Shown here in pieces: positions 1 to 9,895 of a stretch of DNA of 64,000 bases (positions are counted from its first letter, which is position 1; each line of letters starts with the position of its first letter). Below the pieces are notes generated by a model. It was not told the DNA's origin and searched no databases. It saw nothing but the letters and a program-made list of their open reading frames with translations. The stretch comes from Buchnera aphidicola (Kaburagia rhusicola ensigallis) (GTDB taxonomy: Bacteria > Pseudomonadota > Gammaproteobacteria > Enterobacterales > Enterobacteriaceae): positions 200,001 to 264,000 of the forward strand of contig CP140040.1 of assembly GCA_039830025.1 (NCBI GenBank). The letters are read 5' to 3'. The position numbers and the translations under genes were made by a program.

Positions 1-97
1 TTTTTTGCTACTATATTTTACGGCTTTTATCGAGGCAAACCGTTCCTCGGCATGCACTTTAGTTTTCAATAATTTTGTCGAATCCAAAATCAGCCCC
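1..97 (-). ncRNA. ssrA: tmRNA (ssrA), 5' part only
   Basis: Read on the minus strand from 97, the sequence begins GGGGCTGATTTTGGATTCGA and continues with GTGCATGCCGAGG, CCTCG, AAAGCCG and AAATAGT-GCAAA. These are the 5' tRNA-like end and first pseudoknot region of E. coli tmRNA, nearly base for base. tmRNA with SmpB rescues stalled ribosomes and tags the nascent peptide. The tag reading frame and 3' end lie beyond base 1, so the tag cannot be read. The gene is divergent from grxD. Upstream on the minus strand TACAAT (111-106) could be a -10 box, but no good -35 is visible. The identification by sequence is firm; the exact mature 5' end at 97 is inferred from alignment with E. coli. Confidence 0.93.
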
Positions 98-221
98 TTT
101 TATTAATTGTATAATAAAAAACAATTATAATCTAGTAATAAATTGTATAAGAATTTTATGTATAATTTATAAATTATACAATTTTAATAATAATTTTAAA
201 AGTTATGTAGGAAAAGTTAAT

Positions 222-569
222 ATGAGCACTATTAATATAATTAAAGATCAAATTAAAAAGAATCCTGTATTAATTTATATGAAAGGATCACCTGATTCAC
301 CTAGTTGTGGTTTTTCTGCTCAAGCTGTTCAAGCATTGCTATCATGCGGTAAAAAATTTGCATATGTTGATATTCTTGAATATCCAGATATTCGAACTGA
401 GTTGCCAAAGTATGCTAATTGGCCAACTTTTCCGCAATTATGGATCAATGGAAACCTTGTAGGGGGTTGCAATATTATTTTAGAATTGTTTGAAACTGGT
501 AAATTACAAAATTTAGTCGCAAAGGCTTTTGATAACATTGCAGTGCCTAATAATATATCTAAAGTTTAG
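222..569 (+). CDS. grxD: Monothiol glutaredoxin, Grx4 type
   Basis: Encodes 115 residues, the same length as E. coli GrxD. Monothiol glutaredoxins bind a [2Fe-2S] cluster with glutathione and take part in iron-sulfur cluster trafficking in the cytosol. The CGFS active-site motif is present (Cys29), preceded by the typical MKGSP segment, with WPTFPQLWING and GG(C) glutathione-binding segments later. The frame is open 49 codons further upstream, to 75, but that stretch is low-complexity, unlike the family, and would run into the tmRNA gene. The ATG at 222 follows AGGAAAA at good spacing and gives MSTINIIKDQI like E. coli, so it is chosen. Convergent with rnt. ErpA, another iron-sulfur protein, is encoded at 25724-26068. 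Confidence 0.95.
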   Translation: MSTINIIKDQIKKNPVLIYMKGSPDSPSCGFSAQAVQALLSCGKKFAYVDILEYPDIRTELPKYANWPTFPQLWINGNLVGGCNIILELFETGKLQNLVAKAFDNIAVPNNISKV

Positions 570-645
570 TTTTTTTGAAATTTTTAACAATGTTTATATG
601 AGAAATAATTAAATAATAATTTAGTACTTTTAAAGAAAATATATG

Positions 646-1287
646 TTATTGTTCATTATTGGGTGGCCATCCACCCAATTTTTTCCAACGATTAACTATT
701 TCACAAAAAAGATTAGCCGTTTTTTTTGCATCGTATATAGCCGAATGTGCTTGATTATTGTCAAATTTTAATCCAATAGCTTTACATGCTTTGGCTAAGA
801 CCGTTTGTCCTACAGCTAAACCACTTAATGTAGCTGTATCGAAAACGGAAAATAAATGGAACGGATTATTTTGTATGTTATTTCTTTCAATAGCAGCCAT
901 GAGAAAGCTATAATCAAATATCGCATTGTGAGCGACAATAATTCCTTTTTTGCATTTATTTTTTTTAATTCCTGCATTAATTAATTGAAACATAGAATTT
1001 AATGCTTTACACTCATTAATAGCATTTCGTAATGGATTGAATGGATCAATTTTATTGAATGCAATGGCATTAGGATCAATTATTGATCCTATAAAAGGCT
1101 TGATATGATAATGTAAAAAGTTCTCTTGTTTTATAAACCCTGATGAATTCATTTTTAATGTAATAGCGGCAATTTCTAATAACGCATTAGTTTTTGAGTT
1201 AAACCCAGAAGTTTCAATATCTATTATTACAGGATAAAAAGTTCGAAAACGTTTATTTAAAAAACATTGTTGTTTAATTTTGTACAT
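646..1287 (-). CDS. rnt: Ribonuclease T (DEDD exonuclease)
   Basis: A 213-residue protein (E. coli 215) aligned over its whole length. RNase T trims the 3' ends of tRNAs, 5S and 23S rRNA and other stable RNAs. The DEDDh catalytic set is intact at the same numbering as in E. coli: Asp23 and Glu25 (DIE), Asp125 (HNAIFD), His181 and Asp186 (AHSAIYD). The ending [11 protein letters not shown] is also family-typical. The start ATG follows GGACAGCTA, a usable ribosome site. Convergent with grxD; the 76-bp gap between them shows no strong terminator. Retention fits a reduced RNase set in which one enzyme must finish many stable RNAs (inference). Confidence 0.95.
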   Translation of the reverse strand: MYKIKQQCFLNKRFRTFYPVIIDIETSGFNSKTNALLEIAAITLKMNSSGFIKQENFLHYHIKPFIGSIIDPNAIAFNKIDPFNPLRNAINECKALNSMFQLINAGIKKNKCKKGIIVAHNAIFDYSFLMAAIERNNIQNNPFHLFSVFDTATLSGLAVGQTVLAKACKAIGLKFDNNQAHSAIYDAKKTANLFCEIVNRWKKLGGWPPNNEQ

Positions 1288-1505
1288 TAGCTGTCCAGTT
1301 TATATTAAAATGTATTTAATTCTTTTCTTGTTTACTGTACAATATCAATTTAAGAGCGTTTTTGTGAAAATTATTAGATAATATAATTTATAATTTTAAT
1401 GCTATATGATTGATATAGAATTATATTTTTTCGCAATAACGTCATAAGTTTTTAAGATGTAACTGTAGTCAAATAATATATATTAAGGTTTGTAGGATTA
1501 TAAAA

Positions 1506-2117
1506 ATGAAATATACTTTACCTGCTTTGTCTTATGCTTATAATAGTTTGGAACCGTATTTAGATGAAAAAACGATGAGAATTCATCATATTAAACATCA
1601 TCAAGCATATGTTAATAATACAAATGATATACTATATAATAGTAATTTCATAAATTTATCTATTGATATTTTAATTTCTCAATTAGATATTATAGACGTT
1701 AGTAATAAAATAAAGTTACAAAATAATGCAGGCGGACATGCAAATCATAGCTTATTTTGGACTATTTTAAAACTTGGAACAGTTTTAGAAGGTGATTTAA
1801 AGATTGCTATTAAAGATAATTTTGGTTCTATAACTAATTTTAAAGAAGAATTTGAAAGAATAGCTATAAATCATTTTGGTTCTGGTTGGGTTTGGTTAGT
1901 AAAAAACAATGAGAAATTATCTATTGTTACTACTGTTAATCAAAATAATCCATTAATGGGACAAAATATATCGGGAGTATCAGGATTTCCTATTTTATGT
2001 TTAGATATTTGGGAACATGCTTATTATCTAAAATATCAAAATAGACGTATGGATTATATACGCGCTTTTTGGAACGTAATAAATTGGGATGAAGCGAGTA
2101 AGAGATTTAATAGATAA
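1506..2117 (+). CDS. sodA: Superoxide dismutase, Mn type
   Basis: 203 residues, close to E. coli SodA (206). It dismutates superoxide in the cytosol. The four metal ligands are visible: His27, His81 ([10 protein letters not shown]), Asp167 and His171 (DIWEHAYY). Gln146 in the NQNNP segment is the second-sphere residue typical of the Mn rather than Fe enzyme, although the Mn/Fe assignment from sequence alone is a family inference. The start follows GTAGGATTATAAAA. About 220 bp of AT-rich sequence separates it from rnt, with no recognisable SoxS or Fur site. It is the only oxygen-defence enzyme in the window. Confidence 0.95.
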   Translation: MKYTLPALSYAYNSLEPYLDEKTMRIHHIKHHQAYVNNTNDILYNSNFINLSIDILISQLDIIDVSNKIKLQNNAGGHANHSLFWTILKLGTVLEGDLKIAIKDNFGSITNFKEEFERIAINHFGSGWVWLVKNNEKLSIVTTVNQNNPLMGQNISGVSGFPILCLDIWEHAYYLKYQNRRMDYIRAFWNVINWDEASKRFNR

Positions 2118-2261
2118 TTAGCGCTTAATTTTTTAAAAAAAATTTTCATATAACCGTGATATAAACGTTTTCACATATTAATATTTGTGAGTATAAATTT
2201 TCCAATATAATCAAAATTATTTTATTAAATCGTTTTCTAATTGTAGTATCATGAGATAAAT

Positions 2262-2846
2262 TTGACAAATATTAAATTGATAGTTGGATTAGCCAATCCA
2301 ATCGTCGCATATGATAAAACTAGACATAATGTGGGTTCTTGGTTTATTCAGACTCTAGCTCGTTATCACAATCAAACTTTAAAAGAAAATAAGAAGTTTT
2401 TGGGATATACTGGGTCTTTTTTTTATGTCAATTTTAAAGTGCGTTTATTTATACCAAACGTGTTTATGAATTTAAGTGGAAAATCTATTTTTATTATTTC
2501 TAAGTTCTATCGAATCGCATTAGATGAAATTTTGATTATTCATGATGAATTAGATTTAAATCCTGGATGTATTAAATTAAAGTTGGGTTGCGGGCATAAT
2601 GGGCATAATGGAATAAGAAATATTATTAGCGTATGGGCAAAAAAAAATAATTTTTTAAGAATGCAAATTGGAATTGGTCGTCCTGAAAGATCCAGATCAG
2701 TAGCTGATTTTGTGCTGTCTCGGCCAACATTAGAAGAAAAATGTTTAATTGAAAAGTCTATATTTAATGCAATATATGTTACTAATTTGTTAATACAAGA
2801 GAAAAATGTAAAAATAGTACAAGAGATATTAAAACATAAATGTTAA
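2262..2846 (+). CDS. pth: Peptidyl-tRNA hydrolase
   Basis: 194 residues, as in E. coli. Pth releases peptides from prematurely dropped peptidyl-tRNA so that the tRNA can be recycled, an essential task. IKLIVGLANP with Asn12, catalytic His22 (TRHNVG), FMNLSGK, and HDELDL followed by GHNGHNG and GIGRP are all present. The start is TTG: no ATG occurs in frame before the conserved core, and TTG gives MTNIKLIVGL, matching E. coli MTIKLIVGL. In E. coli pth and ychF are adjacent too, and here ychF follows after 79 bp, so the pair is a conserved remnant. Confidence 0.95.
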   Translation: MTNIKLIVGLANPIVAYDKTRHNVGSWFIQTLARYHNQTLKENKKFLGYTGSFFYVNFKVRLFIPNVFMNLSGKSIFIISKFYRIALDEILIIHDELDLNPGCIKLKLGCGHNGHNGIRNIISVWAKKNNFLRMQIGIGRPERSRSVADFVLSRPTLEEKCLIEKSIFNAIYVTNLLIQEKNVKIVQEILKHKC

Positions 2847-2925
2847 ACAAATTATTTTAAATATTTAAAGCATAAATCTTAAAATTTAATATTTTATTTT
2901 TAACATAGATAAGGTAAGTATCATT

Positions 2926-4014
2926 ATGAGTTTTAAATGTGGACTAGTAGGATTACCTAATGTTGGCAAATCAACTATATTTAATAATTTAACAAATTCA
3001 ACAGTATCAGCAGATAATTTTCCATTTTGTACTATTAAGCCTAATATTGGAAGGATTACAGTTTCTGACAGTCGTTTAAATGTTATTTCTAAGTTAGTCA
3101 ATTCTAACCGTATTATTCCAACTTACATAGAATTAGTAGATATAGCTGGATTAGTAAAGGGCGCTTATAAAGGGGAAGGATTGGGTAATAAATTCTTGAA
3201 TTGCATCAGACAAACAGATTTAGTTATTCATGTAGTACGTGGATTTAAAAATAATGAAATTGTCCACATACATGGTCAAGTAAACCCTATTGAAGATATT
3301 GAGATAATTAATTTAGAATTAATATTATCTGATCTTGAAATTTGTAAAAATAGAATAAAAAAACTTCAAAAAAGTCATTTATTAAATAAAAATACGTTAG
3401 ATATGGAAATTGAAATATTATATCGTTGTTTGGACTTTTTAAAAAAAAATAAATTCTTAAAATTATTGAATTTAACTCAAGAAGAAATAAACGTAATTAG
3501 TTATTTAAAATTTATTACGTTAAAACCAATGATGTATATTGTTAATATGAGTAAAAATGCTAATAATAATGCATGTCTTAAAAAAGTTTATGAATTATCC
3601 AAACAAGACAATTCTAACGTATTGTTGGTTTATATGGATGTGATAAATAATAATTATATTCGAAATAGCGAAAAAAAAATTTTAAATAGTTGCGAGTTAA
3701 ATTTAGATGAATCAGGATTAAGTGCTATTCCTAATTCTGGATATGCATTGTTAAACTTAAAAACTTTTTTTACTGTTGGAAAAAAAGAAGTGCGTGCATG
3801 GACTACTACAAGTGATATTGAAATTTATAAATCAGTAAAATGTATTCATACGGATTTAAGTAAAGGTTTTATTCGAGCTCAAGTTATTGCATATTCTGAT
3901 TTTATTAAATATGAAGGAGAAAAAAATGTTAAAAAATTTGGAAAAATGAGAATGGAAGGAAAAAATTATTATATAAATGATGGAGATATCATTAATGTTC
4001 TATACAAAGTATAA
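2926..4014 (+). CDS. ychF: Ribosome-binding ATPase YchF
   Basis: 362 residues (E. coli 363). Obg-family P-loop protein that binds ribosomes and prefers ATP. G1 is GLPNVGKST near residue 8 and G3 is DIAGLVKGA. In place of the GTPase NKxD motif there is NMSKN, consistent with the known loss of guanine specificity in YchF. The C-terminal TGS domain covers roughly the last 85 residues (TFFTVGKKEVRAW onward, ending NDGDIINVLYKV). The start follows ATAAGGTAAGTATCATT. Contains two in-frame A9 tracts (3441-3449 and 3671-3679), potential slippage sites. A hairpin lies just downstream. Confidence 0.95.
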   Translation: MSFKCGLVGLPNVGKSTIFNNLTNSTVSADNFPFCTIKPNIGRITVSDSRLNVISKLVNSNRIIPTYIELVDIAGLVKGAYKGEGLGNKFLNCIRQTDLVIHVVRGFKNNEIVHIHGQVNPIEDIEIINLELILSDLEICKNRIKKLQKSHLLNKNTLDMEIEILYRCLDFLKKNKFLKLLNLTQEEINVISYLKFITLKPMMYIVNMSKNANNNACLKKVYELSKQDNSNVLLVYMDVINNNYIRNSEKKILNSCELNLDESGLSAIPNSGYALLNLKTFFTVGKKEVRAWTTTSDIEIYKSVKCIHTDLSKGFIRAQVIAYSDFIKYEGEKNVKKFGKMRMEGKNYYINDGDIINVLYKV

Positions 4015-4095
4015 AAATACATTATTATTTCCAGCAACAAGTATTTTAAAAATAGTTTTAAAAAAAATTAATAGAGTTTTATGCTCATTATTTTT

Positions 4096-4132
4096 TTTGT
4101 ATATAGAGAAAAATTGTATCTCTATATACAAA
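4096..4132. terminator. Long AT hairpin between convergent ychF and thrC
   Basis: Perfect 14-bp inverted repeat: TTTGTATATAGAGA at 4096-4109 and its complement at 4119-4132, with a 9-base loop. It sits between the 3' ends of ychF (plus) and thrC (minus). Neither side has a classic U-run directly after the stem in its own transcript, so it may be a bidirectional terminator or an mRNA 3'-end stabiliser. A perfect stem of this length is unlikely to be chance even in AT-rich DNA. Confidence 0.6.
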
Positions 4133-4139
4133 TAATATT

Positions 4140-5432
4140 TTATTGTTGTAATAAAAAGTTTTTTAATATAGGAAAGTTAGGATGAATATTATGTGATAAT
4201 AAAGGTAATTTAATTCTATTTTCTAACTCTATAGGTAAAGATAAAGTTATATTTAATATTTGTTCTACAGTATTTTTAAACTTAGATGGATGAGCAGTAC
4301 CTAAAAATAAACCAAATTCGTTTTCTTTTATTTTATTTTTTAATAAGTGATATGCTATTGCTGCGTGTGGTTCTGAAATGTAACCTTTCTCTTTAAGTTC
4401 TCTCAAACTTTTTTTTGTTAATAGGTCAGATACACTACCAAATCCAAGTTTTTTTAAGGACCATGATTTTCTTTTATATAGTTCTTCTACTCTTGGCCAA
4501 TTGTTTGGTTGGCTTATATCCATAGCGTTAGATATAGTTGATATAGTATTTTTAGGTGACCATCTACCTGTATTAAGAAATCTTGGTACTGTATCATTAG
4601 AATTTGTAGCAGCTATAAAATATTTTATAGAAAGTCCTAAAGATTTGGCTAATAATCCAGCAGTGATATTACCGAAATTTCCGCATGGTACAGATATAAC
4701 TAGATTTTTCTTTTGTTCATCAGTTATTAAAGAAAATGCTTCAAAATAATAACATATTTGTGCGAATAATCTACTGATATTAATTGAATTTGCAGAATTA
4801 AGCCCTATTAATTTTTTTAGTTCATAGTCTTGAAAAGCTTGTTTAACTAAGTTTTGGCATTCGTCGAAACTACCATTAACTGAAATAGCTGTTATATTTT
4901 CTCCTAACGTGCAAAATAGTTTTTCTTGTAATTCACTGATCTTTCCTTTAGGATAAAGAATTATAACTCTAACATTTTTCATTTTATAAAATGCGTGAGC
5001 AACTGCTGCTCCTGTATCTCCAGATGTAGCAGTTAAAATAGTTATAATGTCGTTTTTATTGTGGTTTAGAAAAGAAATAACTTGAGCCATAAATCTTGCT
5101 CCAAAATCTTTAAAAGCAAGTGTAGGTCCATGAAATAGTTCAAAGCAAGCTATGTTTTCTGTAATTGGTACCATAATTGGAGTGATGCAGGAAAACGCTG
5201 CGTTAATTTGTTCTGATAACTCTGATTTATCAATTTCATTTCCTATGATAATAGAAAGTATTTCACTGCTTCGTTGAAGAAAATTCATTTCTAGTAATTC
5301 TGAAAGTTTATTTTTGGAGATTATCGGTAGTTCTTTTGGAAAAAATAACCCTTGATTTTTTCCTAATCCAAGTTTTACAGCCTCTGAAAAGTTAACTTCT
5401 TCTCTTATGTGTTTGATATTATAAAGTTTCAT
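4140..5432 (-). CDS. thrC: Threonine synthase
   Basis: 430 residues (E. coli 428). Pyridoxal-phosphate enzyme that converts O-phosphohomoserine to threonine, the last step of the pathway. The Schiff-base lysine is Lys108 in PTLAFKDFGARF. The phosphate-binding and ring-contact segments ATSGDTGAAVAHAF and SVPCGNFGN are intact. Third gene of the thrA-thrB-thrC operon: its ATG lies 3 bases after the thrB stop, with GGATAATGC as ribosome site overlapping that stop, suggesting translational coupling. Threonine is an essential amino acid for aphids, so retention fits a nutritional symbiont. Confidence 0.97.
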   Translation of the reverse strand: MKLYNIKHIREEVNFSEAVKLGLGKNQGLFFPKELPIISKNKLSELLEMNFLQRSSEILSIIIGNEIDKSELSEQINAAFSCITPIMVPITENIACFELFHGPTLAFKDFGARFMAQVISFLNHNKNDIITILTATSGDTGAAVAHAFYKMKNVRVIILYPKGKISELQEKLFCTLGENITAISVNGSFDECQNLVKQAFQDYELKKLIGLNSANSINISRLFAQICYYFEAFSLITDEQKKNLVISVPCGNFGNITAGLLAKSLGLSIKYFIAATNSNDTVPRFLNTGRWSPKNTISTISNAMDISQPNNWPRVEELYKRKSWSLKKLGFGSVSDLLTKKSLRELKEKGYISEPHAAIAYHLLKNKIKENEFGLFLGTAHPSKFKNTVEQILNITLSLPIELENRIKLPLLSHNIHPNFPILKNFLLQQ

Positions 5433-5435
5433 GCA

Positions 5436-6365
5436 TTATCCTATTTGTCGAGTACCTATGGCATCTAATTTACAAATATGAACAAATCCTTGATCAGTTT
5501 GGAGATAGTTTTTATGAAGCCACGTTTGTATGTTTTTTGCGGTTTTTATATCATTAGCAATAGCGAAAATTGTTGGGCCTGATCCTGATATTCCAAATCC
5601 TATAGATCCTATCTTTTTGATTTCTTGTCGCGTTTTTAAAAAGTTGGGTAATAATTTAATTCGATATGGTTCAGCAATAACATCATTCATGAGCTGAGCA
5701 GCTAATTTAGGTTGTTTTGTATATAAAGAATGGATAAATCCAGCTAAATAACGGCTATGTTTGATACAGATATCTTTACTGTATTTTAGAGGTAAAATAG
5801 TCCTTGCATCTGCTGTTGTTATTTTTACTCCAGGCCAAGCAATAATCCATAACCAATTTTTAAATATTGGTAATTGTTGGCATATAACGTTGTTTTTATT
5901 AATTATTAATTGAAGCCCCCCTAGAAAACAAGGTGCAACATTGTCATAGTGTACGCTACCAGATATTTTCCCTTCTATTTTTCCCATAAGAAGTAAAAGA
6001 TCAGCTGTTTTAATAGGATTATTAAAATATGTATTCATGGCAATAATAGAAGCAACAACAGAACAGGCACTAGATCCTAGTCCTGATCCAATTGGCATAT
6101 TTTTTTCCAAGGTTATAGTAATTGGAACGTTTTTTTTTAAAAGTGAACAAAAATAAGTCCAACATTTCCAAACTATATTTTTGTTAATGTTTGTTGGTAG
6201 TTGATTTGAAAATATTCCTTTATTTATTAAATTAAATGTTTTTGAAGGGGTTATAGTGACAATATCTCCTAAAAACGATCCATCTATTGGTGCAATGGCA
6301 GCACCTAATACGTCAAATCCAACTCCTACATTTCCAATTGACGCAGGAGAATAAATTTTTATCAT
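5436..6365 (-). CDS. thrB: Homoserine kinase
   Basis: 309 residues (E. coli 310). GHMP-family kinase that phosphorylates homoserine for ThrC. The N-terminus [21 protein letters not shown], the glycine-rich ATP loop [14 protein letters not shown] near residue 92, and the C-terminal [14 protein letters not shown] motif are all present. The start follows AAAGGGTATAAATA, 17 bases after thrA. Middle gene of the thr operon, in the same order as in E. coli. Confidence 0.97.
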   Translation of the reverse strand: MIKIYSPASIGNVGVGFDVLGAAIAPIDGSFLGDIVTITPSKTFNLINKGIFSNQLPTNINKNIVWKCWTYFCSLLKKNVPITITLEKNMPIGSGLGSSACSVVASIIAMNTYFNNPIKTADLLLLMGKIEGKISGSVHYDNVAPCFLGGLQLIINKNNVICQQLPIFKNWLWIIAWPGVKITTADARTILPLKYSKDICIKHSRYLAGFIHSLYTKQPKLAAQLMNDVIAEPYRIKLLPNFLKTRQEIKKIGSIGFGISGSGPTIFAIANDIKTAKNIQTWLHKNYLQTDQGFVHICKLDAIGTRQIG

Positions 6366-6382
6366 TATTTATACCCTTTGTT

Positions 6383-8830
6383 TTATAACAATATTCGTAG
6401 TATGTCAGAAAAAACTCCAGCAGCAGTAACGTTGTTTCCTGCTCCATATCCTCTTAATACTAATGGAATTGGTTGATAGTATTTACTATAAAAAGCCAAT
6501 GCGTTTTCTCCATTTTTAATTTCATATAATGGGTCTGTTTTATCAATTTCATCTAATTTTACTTGACAATGCCCTCCTTTTTCAATAATTCCAATAAATC
6601 TTAGAGTTTTTCCTGATTTTTTTGTTTTTTCCATTTTTTTGAAAAACATTTGATCTAATTTTTTTAGTTGTATCATAAAATCATTAGTATTAGAAATGAA
6701 GTTGAATTCTTTAGGTAATATAGGATCAATTTTAATATCACTTAATTCTAATTTTAGCCCAGTTTCTCGAGCTAATATAAGTAATTTTCGTGCTACGTCT
6801 ATTCCAGAAAGATCATCTTTTGGATTAGGTTCGGTAAAGCCTAGTTTTTGTGCTTGTCTTGTTGCTTCAGAAAGTGATATGTTATCTTCTAATTTTCCAA
6901 AAATAAAAGATAATGACCCTGATAAGATTCCTCTAAAATGTATTAATTTGTCTCCAGAATGTAATAAATTCTTTAAATTTTCTATTATAGGTAAACCAGC
7001 TCCGACATTAGTTTCATATAAAAATTTTTTATTAGCGTATAATGCTGCTAGTCTGACTTCTTGATAATATTTTAAACTAGATGTATTAGCTTTCTTGTTA
7101 GATGTTACTATATTAAATCCATTATTAAGCAATATAGGGTATTGATGGGCTATCTTTTGGTCAGAAGTACAATCTACTAAAATTGGATTAACCAAAGTAT
7201 TATTTTTAGATATTTGTATTAAATCATTTATTTCAAATGATTGAGTTGACATAGAAAGAGATTGATTCCAACTATTTAAATTAATTCCGTTCATATTTAC
7301 TAAGAATCTTTTTGAATTCGCGATTCCATATACTCTTAAATCGATATTTTTTGATTTTAGTGAACATTGTTGCTTATTTAATTGTTGTAATAAAGTAGCT
7401 CCTACACCGCCAACACCAATTAAAAATAACTCGATAATACGATGTTTTTTAAATAATATGTGATGGATTATTTTAATTCCAGATATGGAAAAATTGTTTT
7501 CTATTACTATTGAAATAGAATATTTGGATGATCCTTTCACGATAGCCAATATTTTTGCATTAGTTTTAGATAGTGCTAAAAACGTTTTATACAAGACATT
7601 TTTTTGTATCTCTATTCCTGATCCTACAATCGATAGAATAGTTAATCGTTCTACAATTTGTATTGGCATTAATAGTCTATTTTTTAATTCTAACTGAAAT
7701 TCATTTTCTAATATATTTCGCGCTGTGTTAGCATGGTGTTGAGATATGCAAAAACTAATGTTTGCTTCTGAAGAGGATTGCATAATAAGTATTATTTCAA
7801 TTTTACTTAAAGACATAGCAGAGAATATTCGAGATATTATTGATGTCATGCTGTGTATTCCAGATCCTGATACATTGAACATAGCAATGTCATTTAAATG
7901 CGCAATGCCTTTGATAGGCATTTTGGCGTCGTCTGGGTTTTTGCATATTATTGTTCCGACAGAATTTGGATTTTCGGTATTTTTAATTAAACATGGAATC
8001 TGAAATTTTGAAATAGGAGCAATAGTTTTAGGATGTAGCACTTTTGCTCCGAAATAAGATAATTCCATAGCTTCTTGATATGAAAGGGATTTTAATAATT
8101 TAGCGCTTTTTACTGTTTTAGGATCGCATGTGTATATTCCATCTACATCTGTCCAGATTTCGCATACATGTCCTTTCAAACATACAGACAAAATAGCTGC
8201 AGAATAATCAGAACCATTTCGTCCTAAAACAACTAATTGGTTATTTTTATTTCCAGCAATAAAGCCAGCCATCAATATAATATGATTTTTAGGTATGTTA
8301 ATTGCATTGATTCTTTGTGTAGAAGTGTTAATATCGATAGTAGAATTTAGATATTCTCCTATTGCTAAAAGATTTTTTACTGGATCAATAATAGTAATTT
8401 CGTAAAGTTCAGATTTTAAGATACCATCCATGATGACTATAGATAGTAATTCTCCGAAGCAAATTATTTTGGCCCGAATATTGTCAGGGCATTGGTTTAA
8501 TAAACTTATTCCATGAAAAATATGTTTAAGTTTTAAAAATTTGTGTTCAATGATATCTGCGATTTTTTTGTATGGAAAATTACTATTTGTTGCATATATA
8601 TCAGTAGTTATCTTAGAAAAAATATTTTTTATTATACATATATCTAATTGCGTATTTTTTTTACTAATAGCTCTTTCTATGGAATTAATTAAAAGATTAG
8701 TTACTTTCTCAGGTGCAGAGAGTACAATAGCTACTTGTTCTTTTTCAAAACTTGCTTTAATAATTTTCGATACAGATAAAAATTTTTTTGCATTGGCTAA
8801 TGAAGTTCCACCAAATTTAAGTATTTTCAT
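6383..8830 (-). CDS. thrA: Aspartokinase I / homoserine dehydrogenase I
   Basis: 815 residues (E. coli 820), a fused bifunctional enzyme. The N-terminal aspartokinase begins MKILKFGGTSLAN; the middle ACT-type regulatory part contains VSGSGIHSMTSIISRIFSAM; the C-terminal homoserine dehydrogenase has FLIGVGGVGATLLQQL, then SNKKAN, TNVGAGLPII and FTEPNPKDDLSGIDVARK. It catalyses the first and third steps from aspartate to threonine. The frame is open 14 codons further up to 8872, but that extension has no family match and overlaps the attenuator relic; the ATG at 8830 matches the E. coli start. AGGAATACTATAAAT precedes it. The regulatory domain is kept, so feedback inhibition by threonine may survive even though transcriptional attenuation seems lost (inference). 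Confidence 0.97.
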   Translation of the reverse strand: MKILKFGGTSLANAKKFLSVSKIIKASFEKEQVAIVLSAPEKVTNLLINSIERAISKKNTQLDICIIKNIFSKITTDIYATNSNFPYKKIADIIEHKFLKLKHIFHGISLLNQCPDNIRAKIICFGELLSIVIMDGILKSELYEITIIDPVKNLLAIGEYLNSTIDINTSTQRINAINIPKNHIILMAGFIAGNKNNQLVVLGRNGSDYSAAILSVCLKGHVCEIWTDVDGIYTCDPKTVKSAKLLKSLSYQEAMELSYFGAKVLHPKTIAPISKFQIPCLIKNTENPNSVGTIICKNPDDAKMPIKGIAHLNDIAMFNVSGSGIHSMTSIISRIFSAMSLSKIEIILIMQSSSEANISFCISQHHANTARNILENEFQLELKNRLLMPIQIVERLTILSIVGSGIEIQKNVLYKTFLALSKTNAKILAIVKGSSKYSISIVIENNFSISGIKIIHHILFKKHRIIELFLIGVGGVGATLLQQLNKQQCSLKSKNIDLRVYGIANSKRFLVNMNGINLNSWNQSLSMSTQSFEINDLIQISKNNTLVNPILVDCTSDQKIAHQYPILLNNGFNIVTSNKKANTSSLKYYQEVRLAALYANKKFLYETNVGAGLPIIENLKNLLHSGDKLIHFRGILSGSLSFIFGKLEDNISLSEATRQAQKLGFTEPNPKDDLSGIDVARKLLILARETGLKLELSDIKIDPILPKEFNFISNTNDFMIQLKKLDQMFFKKMEKTKKSGKTLRFIGIIEKGGHCQVKLDEIDKTDPLYEIKNGENALAFYSKYYQPIPLVLRGYGAGNNVTAAGVFSDILRILL

Positions 8831-8860
8831 ATTTATAGTATTCCTGAAGAAATATATAAG

Positions 8861-8895
8861 AAAAGCCCACACTTTACAAAAGAGTAAGCTCTTTT
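8861..8895 (-). promoter_or_regulatory. Relic of the thr operon attenuator-terminator
   Basis: On the minus strand, ahead of thrA, the sequence GTGTGGGCTTTTCTT (3' part at 8873-8859) closely resembles the distal arm and U-run of the E. coli thr attenuator (GTGCGGGCTTTTTTT). It lies almost the same distance before the thrA ATG: 34 bases after the GGGC here, 35 in E. coli by my count. The proximal arm is eroded: only AAAAG/CTTTT and CTTAC/GTAAAG pairings remain, competing with a simple 7-bp hairpin at 8878-8895. No leader peptide rich in Thr/Ile codons is visible upstream. Probably a non-functional vestige. Confidence 0.5.
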
Positions 8896-9865
8896 TATGT
8901 ATATAGCTTAGTTTGAACTAATTTTAAATGTATTTTGGAATTAATATATGTATATTTTGAATAAAAATTGTATATTTTTATTCTTAAGTATATCAATTAT
9001 ATTTAATGATAATTTTTAATTTAAAAATGTATTGAACTATTATGATAGTGTATGATAAATTTATTATTTTAATATATTATCATATCTATAGTAAAAATAT
9101 TTTTTATTTCATGAAATATACAAGACATTTAATTAAATGTTTTTTCATATAATAAAAATTTTACTTTTTAAAATATTTTATATTATATATCTTCAAAATA
9201 GAGTTTACATTTTAATTATTACTAGTGATATTTTAGAGTGTTAACATTATTGTTATAATAAAAAATAACATAAAAAAATAATAGTATTTAAGTCATTTGT
9301 TCAATTAAAATTAAATATAAAAAATTGGTAAATTAGACAAAAAATTAGTTAAAAAGTATTACAATAGCAGTAGTAAAACAGTTTTAATAGCATTGTTGTA
9401 GTTCGTTAATTTTTGTGACTAATTTATATTGAGTTATTAATATTTAATATAAAATTTATTTTTTTTCTAGTTGTAGAAATGATATTTTTTTGAATAAAAA
9501 ATAAAAATCTTATAAAATTTAGAATAACATTTATTTTAAGAATATCATAATGATGATGATATTATTAATTTGCAATTTAATATAAATAAAATATTAAAAT
9601 TATACATGCTAAAGTGTGTGTTATTTTTTTTATTATGAAACAAGTATGAGTATTACAGAGCCAAAACTCGCGTAGATGTTTATTAGTTGCTTTATTTAAA
9701 ATAATTTTATAATAAATTATAAAATCCATTACACTAAATTATATTGTTGTTTTTATATCAGAAGTATAATAAAATTAAAATAGCTTGGTATCGTATAATA
9801 TAACTTGGGTATCGTTGATAAGGATAAAGTGTGTACTTCTTGTTTAATGTTCTAATATAGTGTTA
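8896..9865. other. Gene-free stretch between thrA and dksA
   Basis: About 1 kb without a supportable gene; no long frame, tRNA or rRNA is visible. It must hold the promoter of the minus-strand thr operon, but no convincing -35/-10 pair stands out in such AT-rich sequence. Two near-identical direct repeats occur at 9784-9794 (CTTGGTATCGT) and 9804-9815 (CTTGGGTATCGT). A slightly GC-richer patch lies around 9640-9680 with a tiny 9-codon frame, probably chance. As I recall, the pea-aphid Buchnera carries hpt, panC and panB here, so this is most likely the eroded remains of deleted genes (inference). Confidence 0.6.
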
Positions 9866-9895
9866 AAGTGAAACGGGTTATACCCCCGCTCACTT
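9866..9895 (-). terminator. Terminator-like hairpin after dksA
   Basis: Stem AAGTGA (9866-9871) pairs with TCACTT (9890-9895), extended inward by CGGG/CCCG across a small bulge; loop about 6-7 bases. It is the most GC-rich spot in the surrounding kilobase and begins 20 bases past the dksA stop on the minus strand. In the dksA transcript it is followed by TAAC rather than a long U-run, so termination efficiency is uncertain. Confidence 0.6.

Noticed and set aside
75-221. 49-codon N-terminal extension of grxD
   Set aside because: Low-complexity, no family match, overlaps the tmRNA gene; the ATG at 222 has a good ribosome site and the right length.
8831-8872. 14-codon extension of thrA
   Set aside because: No similarity to ThrA, and it covers the attenuator-like sequence; MKILKFGGTS at 8830 fits the family start.
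9646-9675. Tiny frame MSITEPKLA in a GC-richer patch
   Set aside because: Nine codons, no ribosome site of note and no homology I can recognise; probably chance.
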